Assembly: GCF_900141815.1 (NCBI RefSeq)
Contig: NZ_FQYR01000008.1
Coordinates: 62,001 to 126,000, forward strand
DNA from: Rubritalea squalenifaciens DSM 18772
GTDB taxonomy: Bacteria; Verrucomicrobiota; Verrucomicrobiia; Verrucomicrobiales; Akkermansiaceae
DNA length: 64,000 bases
Direction: 5' to 3'
The notes under the pieces were generated by a model that was not told where the DNA came from, searched no databases, and was given only the letters and a program-made list of their open reading frames with translations. Every line of letters begins with the position of its first letter. The first letter of the stretch is position 1. The translations under genes were made by a program, and so were the position numbers. Positions 7,063 through 15,212 of this stretch are shown here, piece after piece.

Positions 7063-8970
7063 ATGCATCTCATTCTCGGAACAGCCGGACACATCGACCA
7101 CGGAAAATCCTCCCTCGTTAAAGTTCTAACAGGAACGGACCCAGACCGACTCCCCGAGGAGAAAGCACGCGGTGTCACTATCGAGCTGGGCTTCGCCCAC
7201 CTGACTCTGGGAAAGTATGAAATCGGCCTGATCGACGTGCCAGGCCACGCAGATTTCGTTAACAACATGGTCTCCGGTGTTGGCTCGCTGGACATCGCCC
7301 TTTTCATCGTCGCTGCCGACGACGGTTGGATGCCCCAGTCCGAGGAACACCTGCACATCCTCAATTACCTCGGCGTCAAGAACGTCATCATCGCCCTCAC
7401 CAAGGCAGACCTTGCCGAGGACCTGGACTTCACCGTTGAGCTGGTACGCGAGGAGCTGTTAGGGACTACTCTGGAAGAGGCTCCCATCGTTCCCGTATCT
7501 TCCATCACAGGTATGGGGATCGATGCGCTCAAGGAGGAAATCCTCAAGCTCGCAGTCGGCATCAATCACAACTCCAGCTCGCTCAATCCACGTCTCTCCG
7601 TGGACCGTGCCTTCTCCCCCACCGGCGTGGGCACTGTAGTCACAGGCACCCTAACAGGTAGTGATTTCCATAAAGGCGACCAGCTGGTCTGTCTGCCACA
7701 GGGACTGGACTGCACCGTGCGAAATGCCCAGAACCACAACCAATCTCTCGACACCGTCAGCAGCGGCACCCGCACCGCGCTAAACCTTCCCGATCTCCCG
7801 CTCTCCAGCAAGGGCAAGCCAGGAGTGAAGCGCGGCAGCGTCATCACGACTCCCGGCTATCTCCAGCCCCCCCTTACGCTGGATGTGCAGCTGCAGCGGG
7901 ACAAGCGCCCGATCACAGGTCAAACGGCCACCAAGCGCGTGCTGAAAAACACCGAGACCGTGATCCTGCATCACGGCACCTCCCGCACCCGCGCCCGCAT
8001 CGTCCTTCACTCCCAGCCCTCACTGCATCCTGGTGAGGCCTGCTTTGCCCAGCTGCGACTGGAAGAGCCTATCGCCGCCTGCACCGGAGACCGCTTCGTA
8101 CTCCGCGACGGCGCCCAGCAAGGAACGCTCGCCGGAGGCATCATCCTGGATGCCAATGCCAAGCCGCGCCTCTTCCGCTCCGAGGATCGTGCCGCCTTCC
8201 TCACAGAGAGATCCGAAGACCCAACCAACCTCCGTACGGTCATCCTTTCCGAGCTTCGCAAGACACCCTTCCTCTCCACCACCAAGAGTATTCCGAATAC
8301 CCCATTCACCACAGAGACCTTCAGCAAGACCTGTGAGCAAGTGGTGAAACAGAAGAAAGCCACCCAGCGTGGTAACTGGCTGTTAGACTCTGACTGGTGG
8401 CAGCAGGTCACCACTCAAGCTGGACAACTCGTCACCGACTACCATCAGCAGAACCCGGATGCACCCTCCATGCCCATTGAGGCCTGGCGCAAAGCCCTCG
8501 CCAAATCCAGCAAGGCTCCGGCTGACTTGTTAGAACAAATCCAGAAACATCTCCTGGCAAACGGCTATAGCTCCAAAGGTGATGGCATTGCTTCTCAAGA
8601 GCACTCTCTAGAACTACCGGAAAAGCTCCAGCCCATCGCGGACAAAATGCTCAGCACACTCAAGGGATCAGGCCTCACGCCGCCGCCCGTTGTCGAACTG
8701 GCACCGGACAAGGACAGCAAGCAGGTGCTCACCTTCCTCATCCGCTCCGGCCAAGTCATCGAGCTTGACCCGAAGGCCGTGCTCGAAGCCTCGGTGTATG
8801 AGGAATTCAAGAAGAGTATCCTCTCGCACATCCAGTCCACTGGCAAAGCCACCGCCAGTGAGATCCGCCAAGCCACCGGCGCCACCCGTAAAACCCTCAT
8901 GCCCACCCTGGAGCGTCTCGATGCTGAGGGTCTGACTCTGCGGGACGGGGATTACCGGAGTCTTAGCTAA
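7063..8970 (+). CDS. selB: Selenocysteine-specific elongation factor SelB
   Basis: GTPase that carries Sec-tRNA to UGA codons marked by a SECIS element. 635 residues, normal for SelB. The N-terminus GTAGHIDHGKSSLVKVLTG holds the G1 loop, DPDRLPEEKARGVTIELGFA the SelB-typical switch region, DVPGH is G3 and TKADL is G4. Domains 2 and 3 follow. The C-terminal third consists of winged helices (for example ATASEIRQATGATRKTLM) that bind the SECIS hairpin. Its presence implies that the organism makes selenoproteins and also needs selA, selD and tRNA-Sec, none of which is in this window. Probably co-transcribed with infA, 23 bases upstream. Confidence 0.95.
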   Translation: MHLILGTAGHIDHGKSSLVKVLTGTDPDRLPEEKARGVTIELGFAHLTLGKYEIGLIDVPGHADFVNNMVSGVGSLDIALFIVAADDGWMPQSEEHLHILNYLGVKNVIIALTKADLAEDLDFTVELVREELLGTTLEEAPIVPVSSITGMGIDALKEEILKLAVGINHNSSSLNPRLSVDRAFSPTGVGTVVTGTLTGSDFHKGDQLVCLPQGLDCTVRNAQNHNQSLDTVSSGTRTALNLPDLPLSSKGKPGVKRGSVITTPGYLQPPLTLDVQLQRDKRPITGQTATKRVLKNTETVILHHGTSRTRARIVLHSQPSLHPGEACFAQLRLEEPIAACTGDRFVLRDGAQQGTLAGGIILDANAKPRLFRSEDRAAFLTERSEDPTNLRTVILSELRKTPFLSTTKSIPNTPFTTETFSKTCEQVVKQKKATQRGNWLLDSDWWQQVTTQAGQLVTDYHQQNPDAPSMPIEAWRKALAKSSKAPADLLEQIQKHLLANGYSSKGDGIASQEHSLELPEKLQPIADKMLSTLKGSGLTPPPVVELAPDKDSKQVLTFLIRSGQVIELDPKAVLEASVYEEFKKSILSHIQSTGKATASEIRQATGATRKTLMPTLERLDAEGLTLRDGDYRSLS

Positions 8971-9096
8971 AGCCGTCTGTCTCATTTGCAGACTCGCATT
9001 TTGCCTAGGGATGGTGTACCCTGACACCAAACTGGTCTAAAAATAAACCATTCGTCTGATGATACGGATGGTGACAGATCCCGTACCCTAGAGCAT

Positions 9097-11328
9097 ATGA
9101 AATGGATCACACTCATACTCACCATATGCCTTCCTGTCCTCCTTCAGGCCGAAACGCTTTATTTGGTGAAAGACGGTGAAATCACCGAAAACGCCTATAA
9201 GAAAGGCTCATCCTGGAAAGAAGAGAAAGCAGCTGTCACAGGCAAGGGTCCTGGCCAAACCTTAGGCATGAAGCTGCTCACCAACGGCTCTGAGTTCACC
9301 ATCTCCGCCACGCTGATTCTGAAAGAGGTCAAGCATACCGCAGCCGGTATCATCATCGGCAATGATTTCTTCGGCTTTGACAGCAACCGACAGACCCTTT
9401 TCCTGGAGGGCTCAGGCTTCGGCGGCTTCCAGCAACTCGACGCAAAGGTCGTGGCAGGCAAGCCCTTCACCCTTGCAGCCGAGAGCAAGGACGGGAAGAT
9501 CACCTTCCAGATCGACGGCCAGACTGTTGCAGAGCGCCCTTACACCGTGGCGGACCTCTCACACGTAGCACTACGCCCTCACCGAGGACAGATACTAGTC
9601 AAAGAGTTCCTAGTGACTGGTACATTTACCAAGCCTGCCAAGCTTAACCACCTCTTCGCCTGCGGTCAGGAAGGCTACGCCAGCTACCGCATCCCTGCAC
9701 TCGTCACTACCAAGAGCGGCACCCTGCTTGCCTTCTGCGAGGGACGTAAAGACCACGCAGGCGACCACGGCAATATCGACATAGTCCTCAAGCGCTCAAC
9801 CGATGGCGGCAAGACTTGGTCTCCTCTGCAGGTGATTTATGACTACGGCAAGCACGTCGCGGGCAACCCATGCCCGATCGTCGAGCAAGACACGGGCCGC
9901 ATCTTCCTTCTCAGCTGCACCTCCGACCACCACGAGGGAGCTATTATGGCCGGCAAAGGCCGCCGCGGCATCTTCATCCAGCACTCTGATGACGACGGTA
10001 AAACCTGGACCGAACCGCGTGACATTGCTTCTAACATTTATCCGGAGAACTGGCGCTGGTACGCCACTGGCCCATGCTCCGGCATTCAGATCAGAGAGGG
10101 CAAACACGCCAAGCGTCTCGTCGCTCCGGCCAACCATTCCACGTTTGAGAACGGAAAAAGCATCTACCGCGCCCATTCCCTCTACTCTGATGACTTGGGT
10201 AAAACCTGGCAGCTCGGCACCTCCGCAGCCGATGGCAGCAACGAGAGCCAGATCGCCGAAGTTGCGCCGGACCTTCTCTACCACAACATGCGCATGCAGA
10301 CCCACAGTCAGAAGGTACGCGGTGTACGCACCAGCACCGACGGTGGTGCCACCTGGACGGAAATGAAGCACGACTTCAATCTCCCCGGACCACGCTGCCA
10401 AGGCTCCGTCATTCGTGACTATTCCAAGCCACAGCGCCTGATCTTCTCCAACCCTGCCTCACGTAGCGCACGCACTGACATGACCATCCGCATCTCTGAC
10501 GACGGCGGCAAGACCTGGCCCTATAGCAAGCGTATCCACCCCTACTCTTCTGCTTACTCAGACCTCTCCATCACCAAGGAGGGCAAAGTCGCCATCCTCT
10601 TTGAGGGCGGCTACGCCTCCTACATCGAAGAGGGCATCATTTTCAATGTCTACGAAATGAAGGACCTGATGGACACACCACAAGTGGAGGCAGCTACACC
10701 AGCCCACAAAAAACACTGGGATCTCTGGAGTGAGCGCCAAGCCAAGTTCAATGAACGCGCCAAGCAAGGAGAAGTGGACATCCTCATGATCGGCGACTCC
10801 ATCACCCACTACTGGCAATCTAACAAAATGTGTAAGACCGACGGCCAAGAGCTCTGGGACAAATACTTCAGGGACAGAATGGCTGCCAACTTCGGAATCG
10901 GTTCAGACCGCACCCAGCACCTGCTCTACCGCCTGCAGAACGGAAACCTGGAAAACCTCGATCCCGATTTCACCGTCCTCATGATCGGCACCAATAACGC
11001 CACATCACTCCACACGCCCTACGAGATCTACCTCGGCACCGAGGCCATCATCCAGACCGTGCAGCAGCATTGCCCAGGCACCACCATCCTGCTTTATGAT
11101 ATTTTCCCCCGCCTGCGCGGAGGCTCCCCTATGCAGAACCTCTGCAGCCAGGCCAATGATCTCACCGACTCCCTCTGCGACGGTAAAAAGGTCATCCGCT
11201 GCTCCATCAACCAGCAGCTCCTCGACGAACAAGGGCAGCCTAACAAAAAGATCTTCTTCGACGGCATTCACCTCTCCACCGAAGGCTACGAAATCTGGGC
11301 CAAGGACATCCTGCGTTATACGAACTAG
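9097..11328 (+). CDS. Secreted sialidase (GH33) fused to an SGNH/GDSL esterase
   Basis: Predicted exo-alpha-sialidase with a C-terminal carbohydrate esterase. 743 residues. A signal peptide (MKWITLILTICLPVLLQA) directs export. Residues about 20-180 form a beta-sandwich-like N-terminal domain. Residues about 190-530 are the six-bladed propeller: SYRIPALV carries the RIP arginine, FCEGRKDHAGDHGNID carries the acidic residues, and Asp boxes recur (STDGGKTWS, SDDDGKTWT, SDDLGKTWQ, STDGGATWT, SDDGGKTWP). From about residue 545 comes an SGNH domain: block I MIGDSITHYW, then MIGTNNA, and block V DGIHLSTEGY. A natural reading is removal of O-acetyl groups followed by sialic acid release, but the esterase substrate is inferred. 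No sialic-acid uptake genes are adjacent. Confidence 0.93.
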   Translation: MKWITLILTICLPVLLQAETLYLVKDGEITENAYKKGSSWKEEKAAVTGKGPGQTLGMKLLTNGSEFTISATLILKEVKHTAAGIIIGNDFFGFDSNRQTLFLEGSGFGGFQQLDAKVVAGKPFTLAAESKDGKITFQIDGQTVAERPYTVADLSHVALRPHRGQILVKEFLVTGTFTKPAKLNHLFACGQEGYASYRIPALVTTKSGTLLAFCEGRKDHAGDHGNIDIVLKRSTDGGKTWSPLQVIYDYGKHVAGNPCPIVEQDTGRIFLLSCTSDHHEGAIMAGKGRRGIFIQHSDDDGKTWTEPRDIASNIYPENWRWYATGPCSGIQIREGKHAKRLVAPANHSTFENGKSIYRAHSLYSDDLGKTWQLGTSAADGSNESQIAEVAPDLLYHNMRMQTHSQKVRGVRTSTDGGATWTEMKHDFNLPGPRCQGSVIRDYSKPQRLIFSNPASRSARTDMTIRISDDGGKTWPYSKRIHPYSSAYSDLSITKEGKVAILFEGGYASYIEEGIIFNVYEMKDLMDTPQVEAATPAHKKHWDLWSERQAKFNERAKQGEVDILMIGDSITHYWQSNKMCKTDGQELWDKYFRDRMAANFGIGSDRTQHLLYRLQNGNLENLDPDFTVLMIGTNNATSLHTPYEIYLGTEAIIQTVQQHCPGTTILLYDIFPRLRGGSPMQNLCSQANDLTDSLCDGKKVIRCSINQQLLDEQGQPNKKIFFDGIHLSTEGYEIWAKDILRYTN

Positions 11329-11345
11329 TCTTTCCCCTCTTGCCT

Positions 11346-11382
11346 TGTGCGCTCATCTAGCATGGGCGCACACTTTACTTTT
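11346..11382 (+). terminator. Intrinsic terminator after the sialidase gene
   Basis: A 7-bp stem TGTGCGC / GCGCACA (11346-11352 with 11366-11372) with a 13-base loop is followed by CTTTACTTTT. It starts 17 bases after the sialidase stop and overlaps the 3' end of the convergent gene at 11375. Confidence 0.6.
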
Positions 11383-11680
11383 CAGCCGGCTTAGATGAAC
11401 AGAAATGCTCTACTAAAGCTGGCGCCTCCTCAGGCAAGGAGTTCACATCAATCTCCAAGCCTTTAGCGATCTCAGTGCGCATTGCCTCAAAGTCATACTT
11501 GCCAGTCGCCGTGATAACTCCCTTAGAAATGGATCTTGAAAACCAGCCTTTTTTCACTGGCTCGCATAGTTGCAGCTTTAGCACCTTCCCCTCGGCATCC
11601 CACACGGTATAGATACCTTCTTCAATGTCGGGAGATTCCACGTCACGCTCCAGATCCTGAGTAGACTCGTACCAATACAC
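11375..11680 (-). CDS. Small unknown protein, possibly truncated
   Basis: Not recognised. 101 residues from a GTG at 11678-11680 that directly follows in-frame stop codons, so no longer version exists in this frame. It is acidic at the N-terminus (ESTQDLERDVESPDIEEG), with an apparent small beta domain (IYTVWDAEGKVLKLQLCEP) and an amphipathic C-terminal half. No signal or membrane segment. A 12-base direct repeat (CGGCTTAGATGA) lies at its 3' end (11387-11398) and again just upstream of its start (11689-11700). In both copies it encodes an SSKP tail in one frame, as if part of the gene had been duplicated or the N-terminus lost. AT-richer than the neighbouring sialidase. Confidence 0.5.
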   Translation of the reverse strand: MYWYESTQDLERDVESPDIEEGIYTVWDAEGKVLKLQLCEPVKKGWFSRSISKGVITATGKYDFEAMRTEIAKGLEIDVNSLPEEAPALVEHFCSSKPAEK

Positions 11681-11755
11681 TCAGTCGTCGGCTTAGATGA
11701 TGCGTGGTAATTCAATCTCAATGCTATTTCCGAATGAACATATCCCTGCAAAAAC

Positions 11756-12454
11756 CTAAGTAGTGGCAACATCAATTAACTCGGCACCTGCAGGAAATTT
11801 CTCCTGACATTCCTCAAGTAGCAGAGAGCCATATGAAACAACCTGTTTCAATTGATTACAGAGTAGTTTAGCCTCGAGGGCTTTCACTTTTTCAAGTGTT
11901 AATGATTCGAGCGCAGGCAACTTTAACAAGTCGAGATTCAGTGATGACTGTTCTTTAAAATACAGACTTAGAGAACTTACTGTATTTGATTCCAGCACTC
12001 GAGGCAGTTCACTCTGTAACTCAAGTATAAGACCTTTAATATTGGGGAAATTAGTTAAATCTATATGCCATCCGTTACACTCATCCATCTCAACACTGAG
12101 AACCATTAGAGAGGGTATAGATCTCTCAACCCTTGTTGCCCCTCTTATAACGAGATTCTCTAACTGTTTTGTTTGTGATAACAACGGTGCGACGTCTACG
12201 TCCCTTGATCCAGTAATCTGCAGATCTAAAACCGATTCAAATAAGTGACATGGCAGGCCTGTAAGATCATGCTGGGAACCCAAGTCCACAACCACTGACT
12301 TGATAACTGGTTCAGAAAACCTCTCCAACAATTGGTCAAAAGCTTGAGCAATGGACATCTTCACCTCTGTGTACAAACAAAGCCTCAGAAAACCTTCACT
12401 CACATAATAGAGTTCCGAGCCATCCTCCCCTAATTCTAGAACGAACTCTTCCAT
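11756..12454 (-). CDS. Leucine-rich unknown protein coupled to the DinG-like helicase gene
   Basis: Not recognised at family level. 232 residues, no signal peptide. The middle and C-terminal parts show irregular leucine-rich repeat spacing (for example QLENLVIRGATRV, LPALESLTLEKVKAL), consistent with a short LRR-like solenoid. The gene is AT-rich compared with the helicase. The ATG at 12452-12454 starts two bases after the helicase stop. An AAGGAG sequence inside the helicase 3' end is well placed as ribosome binding site, so translation is probably coupled. A protein-interaction partner of the helicase is one possibility, but the composition difference argues equally for later acquisition. 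Confidence 0.65.
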   Translation of the reverse strand: MEEFVLELGEDGSELYYVSEGFLRLCLYTEVKMSIAQAFDQLLERFSEPVIKSVVVDLGSQHDLTGLPCHLFESVLDLQITGSRDVDVAPLLSQTKQLENLVIRGATRVERSIPSLMVLSVEMDECNGWHIDLTNFPNIKGLILELQSELPRVLESNTVSSLSLYFKEQSSLNLDLLKLPALESLTLEKVKALEAKLLCNQLKQVVSYGSLLLEECQEKFPAGAELIDVATT

Positions 12455-12456
12455 TC

Positions 12457-14466
12457 CTAAAACTTCTCCTTAACGATCTTCACCTTCGCATCTGGCAGGG
12501 CTTTGAGGAAAGTCTTTCCGTAGCGTTTGGTGACGACGCGGTTGTCGAGGATGACGACCATGCCGGAATCCTTCTCGGAGCGGATCAGGCGGCCGACGCC
12601 TTGCCTGAGTTTGATGACGGCTTCGGGCACGGAGTAGTCCATGAAGGCGTTGCCGCCCTCTTCCTCGATGGCTTCGATTTTACTCTGCACCAGCGGGTGA
12701 TCCGGCACGGCGAATGGCAGGCGGGTCACGATGACATTACTCAAGCTCTCGCCCGGCACGTCTACCCCGGCCCAGAAACTATCGGTTCCAAAAAGCACGC
12801 TGTGGACATCCTTGCGGAAGGTTTCGATCATCTTGTGGCGCGGCATGCCGTCTCCCTGGACTAACAGACGCCAGCCCATTTCATCGAAGTAGTCCTCCAT
12901 TTCCTCCGCCACATTGCGCATGGTCTTGTAGCTGGTGAAGAGGACGAAGGCTTTGCCCTCGGTGTACTTCAGCACGCGGCCGATCCAGTGTACCAACGCC
13001 TTCTCATAATCAGGCGTTCCAGGATCTGGCATGGACTGCATCACGTAGATCTCCATCTGCTTCTTGTAGTCGAAGGGACTACCGATCTGCACTGCCTTGG
13101 ATTTCTCTGCACCGATGCGCCTGCGGAAGTAGCTCATGTCTTCCTCTCCCGCGCTCAGTGTGGCACTGGTCATCACGCAGGTGCGCCCCTTGCCGAACAT
13201 CGAGTCACGCAGGCGGTCCGCCACATTGATCGGCGCCGAATGCAGGCTGAGCGCATCATTGTCCCTGCCTCCACGCTGCACCCAGTAGACGCTTTCCTCG
13301 TCTTCCTGATCCAAAAACATCTTCACCGCGGCGTGCGTTTCACGTAGCTTGCGCGCGCCTTCCATCAGCTCCTTGCGGGTGCTGGATTCCTTCTCCAGCC
13401 GCTCTGAAGCATCCTCGATCGCCAGCCATAGCGTTCTCAGGGACTCTGCCAGACAGTTATCCACCAGCCCCGGCTTGCGTACGCGGAATTCTTTTCCAAA
13501 GTCGCCAAACTCGACCGCCTCCGCGATCTCATCAAAGAAATCCTCCGCCCTATCTAACAATTCCTCCGCAGCCTGGATTCCCTCACCACTGCGCAGAGTC
13601 TTCAGCAGGCCTTTCTTTGTCTTGCGATTATAGAGACGGCCCACGTCGAACTTCAGCCCCACATGACTCAAACGCATGCCCAGCTGAGTCGCGGCTACGT
13701 GCTCCAGCGTGTGAGCCTCATCAAAGATCACGAAGTCATTCGGAAAAATATAGCCCATATCCCGCTCATCACGCTCCTCGATACCGGCATCTAACAAAGA
13801 AAAGAACAGCGTATGATTCACCACCACGACCTGAGCCTTTTCCACCCGGCGCCTCGCTTGCTGGTAAAAACAATTGCCTCTCACCCCGCAGGTACGCTGG
13901 GTACAGATATGCGCCTCACTACAGACCTGGCCCCACACCTTCATGCTGGGCTGGAAGTCCAGCTCGCTGAGTGTCCCCCCGGTCGTTCCCTCGGCCCAGT
14001 CCCAGATCGCCTTGAGCTCCTCCACCTCACTGCTGGTGAAAAGATCTCCCTGCTGATCCATCGCGATGCGTAGACGCACGGGGCAGATGTAGTTCTGGCG
14101 TCCTTTCAGCAGGACGGCATCAAAATCCTCGTTGAGCAGTTTCTTCACGATCGGGATATCCTTCCCCATCAGCTGCTCCTGCAGGTTGATCGTGTGGGTG
14201 GAAATGATCGCCTTGCGCCCACTCTCGATGGCGAATTTCACCGCCGGGATCAAGTAGGCCAGGCTCTTACCCACACCCGTACCCGCCTCCACGGAGAGCA
14301 CGCGGGACTCCTCCAGCGCGGAGGCCACCTCATAGGCCATTTGCTGCTGTTCAGGGCGATAGGCAAAGTCCGGAGATTTGGACAATAGCCCATTATCGGA
14401 GAATACTCCCCGGATCTCTTCGGCCAATCTTCCAGACGCCGCAAATCCATCGCTAATCGAAATCAT
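12457..14466 (-). CDS. dinG: DinG/YoaA-type ATP-dependent DNA helicase (XPD-like, iron-sulfur)
   Basis: Superfamily 2 helicase of the XPD/Rad3 type that unwinds DNA 5' to 3' and processes damaged or stalled structures. 669 residues. Walker A is VEAGTGVGKS (about residues 59-68), motif Ia STHTINLQ, and the DEAH box is IFDEAHTLE. Cys128, Cys188, Cys193 and Cys199 have the spacing of the four iron-sulfur cluster ligands of E. coli DinG (C-x5, C-x6 at the end). The C-terminal helicase domain includes FTSYKTMRNVAEEM, GTDSFWAGVDVPGE and QGVGRLIRSEKD. There is no N-terminal exonuclease domain as in Gram-positive DinG. YoaA is the closest alternative name. Followed immediately by the LRR-like gene. 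Confidence 0.93.
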   Translation of the reverse strand: MISISDGFAASGRLAEEIRGVFSDNGLLSKSPDFAYRPEQQQMAYEVASALEESRVLSVEAGTGVGKSLAYLIPAVKFAIESGRKAIISTHTINLQEQLMGKDIPIVKKLLNEDFDAVLLKGRQNYICPVRLRIAMDQQGDLFTSSEVEELKAIWDWAEGTTGGTLSELDFQPSMKVWGQVCSEAHICTQRTCGVRGNCFYQQARRRVEKAQVVVVNHTLFFSLLDAGIEERDERDMGYIFPNDFVIFDEAHTLEHVAATQLGMRLSHVGLKFDVGRLYNRKTKKGLLKTLRSGEGIQAAEELLDRAEDFFDEIAEAVEFGDFGKEFRVRKPGLVDNCLAESLRTLWLAIEDASERLEKESSTRKELMEGARKLRETHAAVKMFLDQEDEESVYWVQRGGRDNDALSLHSAPINVADRLRDSMFGKGRTCVMTSATLSAGEEDMSYFRRRIGAEKSKAVQIGSPFDYKKQMEIYVMQSMPDPGTPDYEKALVHWIGRVLKYTEGKAFVLFTSYKTMRNVAEEMEDYFDEMGWRLLVQGDGMPRHKMIETFRKDVHSVLFGTDSFWAGVDVPGESLSNVIVTRLPFAVPDHPLVQSKIEAIEEEGGNAFMDYSVPEAVIKLRQGVGRLIRSEKDSGMVVILDNRVVTKRYGKTFLKALPDAKVKIVKEKF

Positions 14467-14500
14467 CCTTGCTGCAAAGACTCCTACCCCATGCTCACCC

Positions 14501-15085
14501 CTACGGCAATCCCGCTTTCTTCTTCTGCCACGGAAAAGCTCCCCGTCGCTGCGCTTCAGCCATTTGTCCCAGCCAGAGCCTCCAGTAATAGTCCGTCTTG
14601 GCCTTCTTGGGAAGATAAGCAGGATCCAGCTTCAAGGGAGTTTGGAGATCCGCCACAACACCGAAATAACGGCTGAGCTCCTTTTCCGGCACCCAAACAT
14701 AGTCGAACCTTTCATCCATCACTCCGGCCCCCTTACGTTTCTCAATTTCCGCCGCCTCCACAAAAGGAACTTTAAGGAAGAACATCCGGTAAATGAGATA
14801 ATCCACCCCCTTCTGGCCAGCGATCCCCTTCAGCAAATCCTCCTGCTTGAAGTAGCCTCTTGTTTCCTCACTCGTTTCCCGAGCTGCAGTCTCCTGGTAA
14901 GTCTCCCCCTTTTCGTAGCTACCGCCAAATGAGGCAAAACCACGCTTGCCCATCTTGTGATCTGCCACCAGCACCCATACGCCATCCGGCTTTTCGCAAT
15001 AGAGCACAATTCCCGCCGCTGTTTGCGACCAGACCTGTACCATCAAGGACATATAAAGCACTGCCATCCACCTGATCATGACCAT
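14501..15085 (-). CDS. Nudix hydrolase with a signal peptide
   Basis: Nudix enzymes cleave nucleoside diphosphates linked to another moiety. 194 residues. A hydrophobic N-terminus (MIRWMAVLYMSLMVQVWSQ) looks like a cleavable export signal. The Nudix box region GGSYEKGETYQETAARETSE followed by ETRG matches GX5EX7REUXEE but has one extra residue before the final Gly. Typical family members are cytoplasmic, so an exported one is unusual; the substrate is unknown. The C-terminal 40 residues are basic and Trp/Lys-rich. Divergent from pckG and 35 bases upstream of dinG on the same strand, so these two may be co-transcribed. Confidence 0.82.
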   Translation of the reverse strand: MVMIRWMAVLYMSLMVQVWSQTAAGIVLYCEKPDGVWVLVADHKMGKRGFASFGGSYEKGETYQETAARETSEETRGYFKQEDLLKGIAGQKGVDYLIYRMFFLKVPFVEAAEIEKRKGAGVMDERFDYVWVPEKELSRYFGVVADLQTPLKLDPAYLPKKAKTDYYWRLWLGQMAEAQRRGAFPWQKKKAGLP

Positions 15086-15212
15086 GGATAGGTCATCTCA
15101 GCCTGAATGGCAATTTCTTTGCACTGTGCAGCATCGTCGCCCATGCCAAAAAAAACCGCAAAATCAGCCTCTTAGATTGTCATACTGAGTCATACTTGTT
15201 TCTATCAACATT

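Noticed and set aside
6600-8560. Repeated use of TTA after another Leu codon (CTGTTAGA-like words) in several genes, considered as a possible uptake or regulatory word
   Set aside because: A rough count of CTAACA/TGTTAG in the window is near the number expected by chance for this composition, so it is codon preference rather than a signal element.
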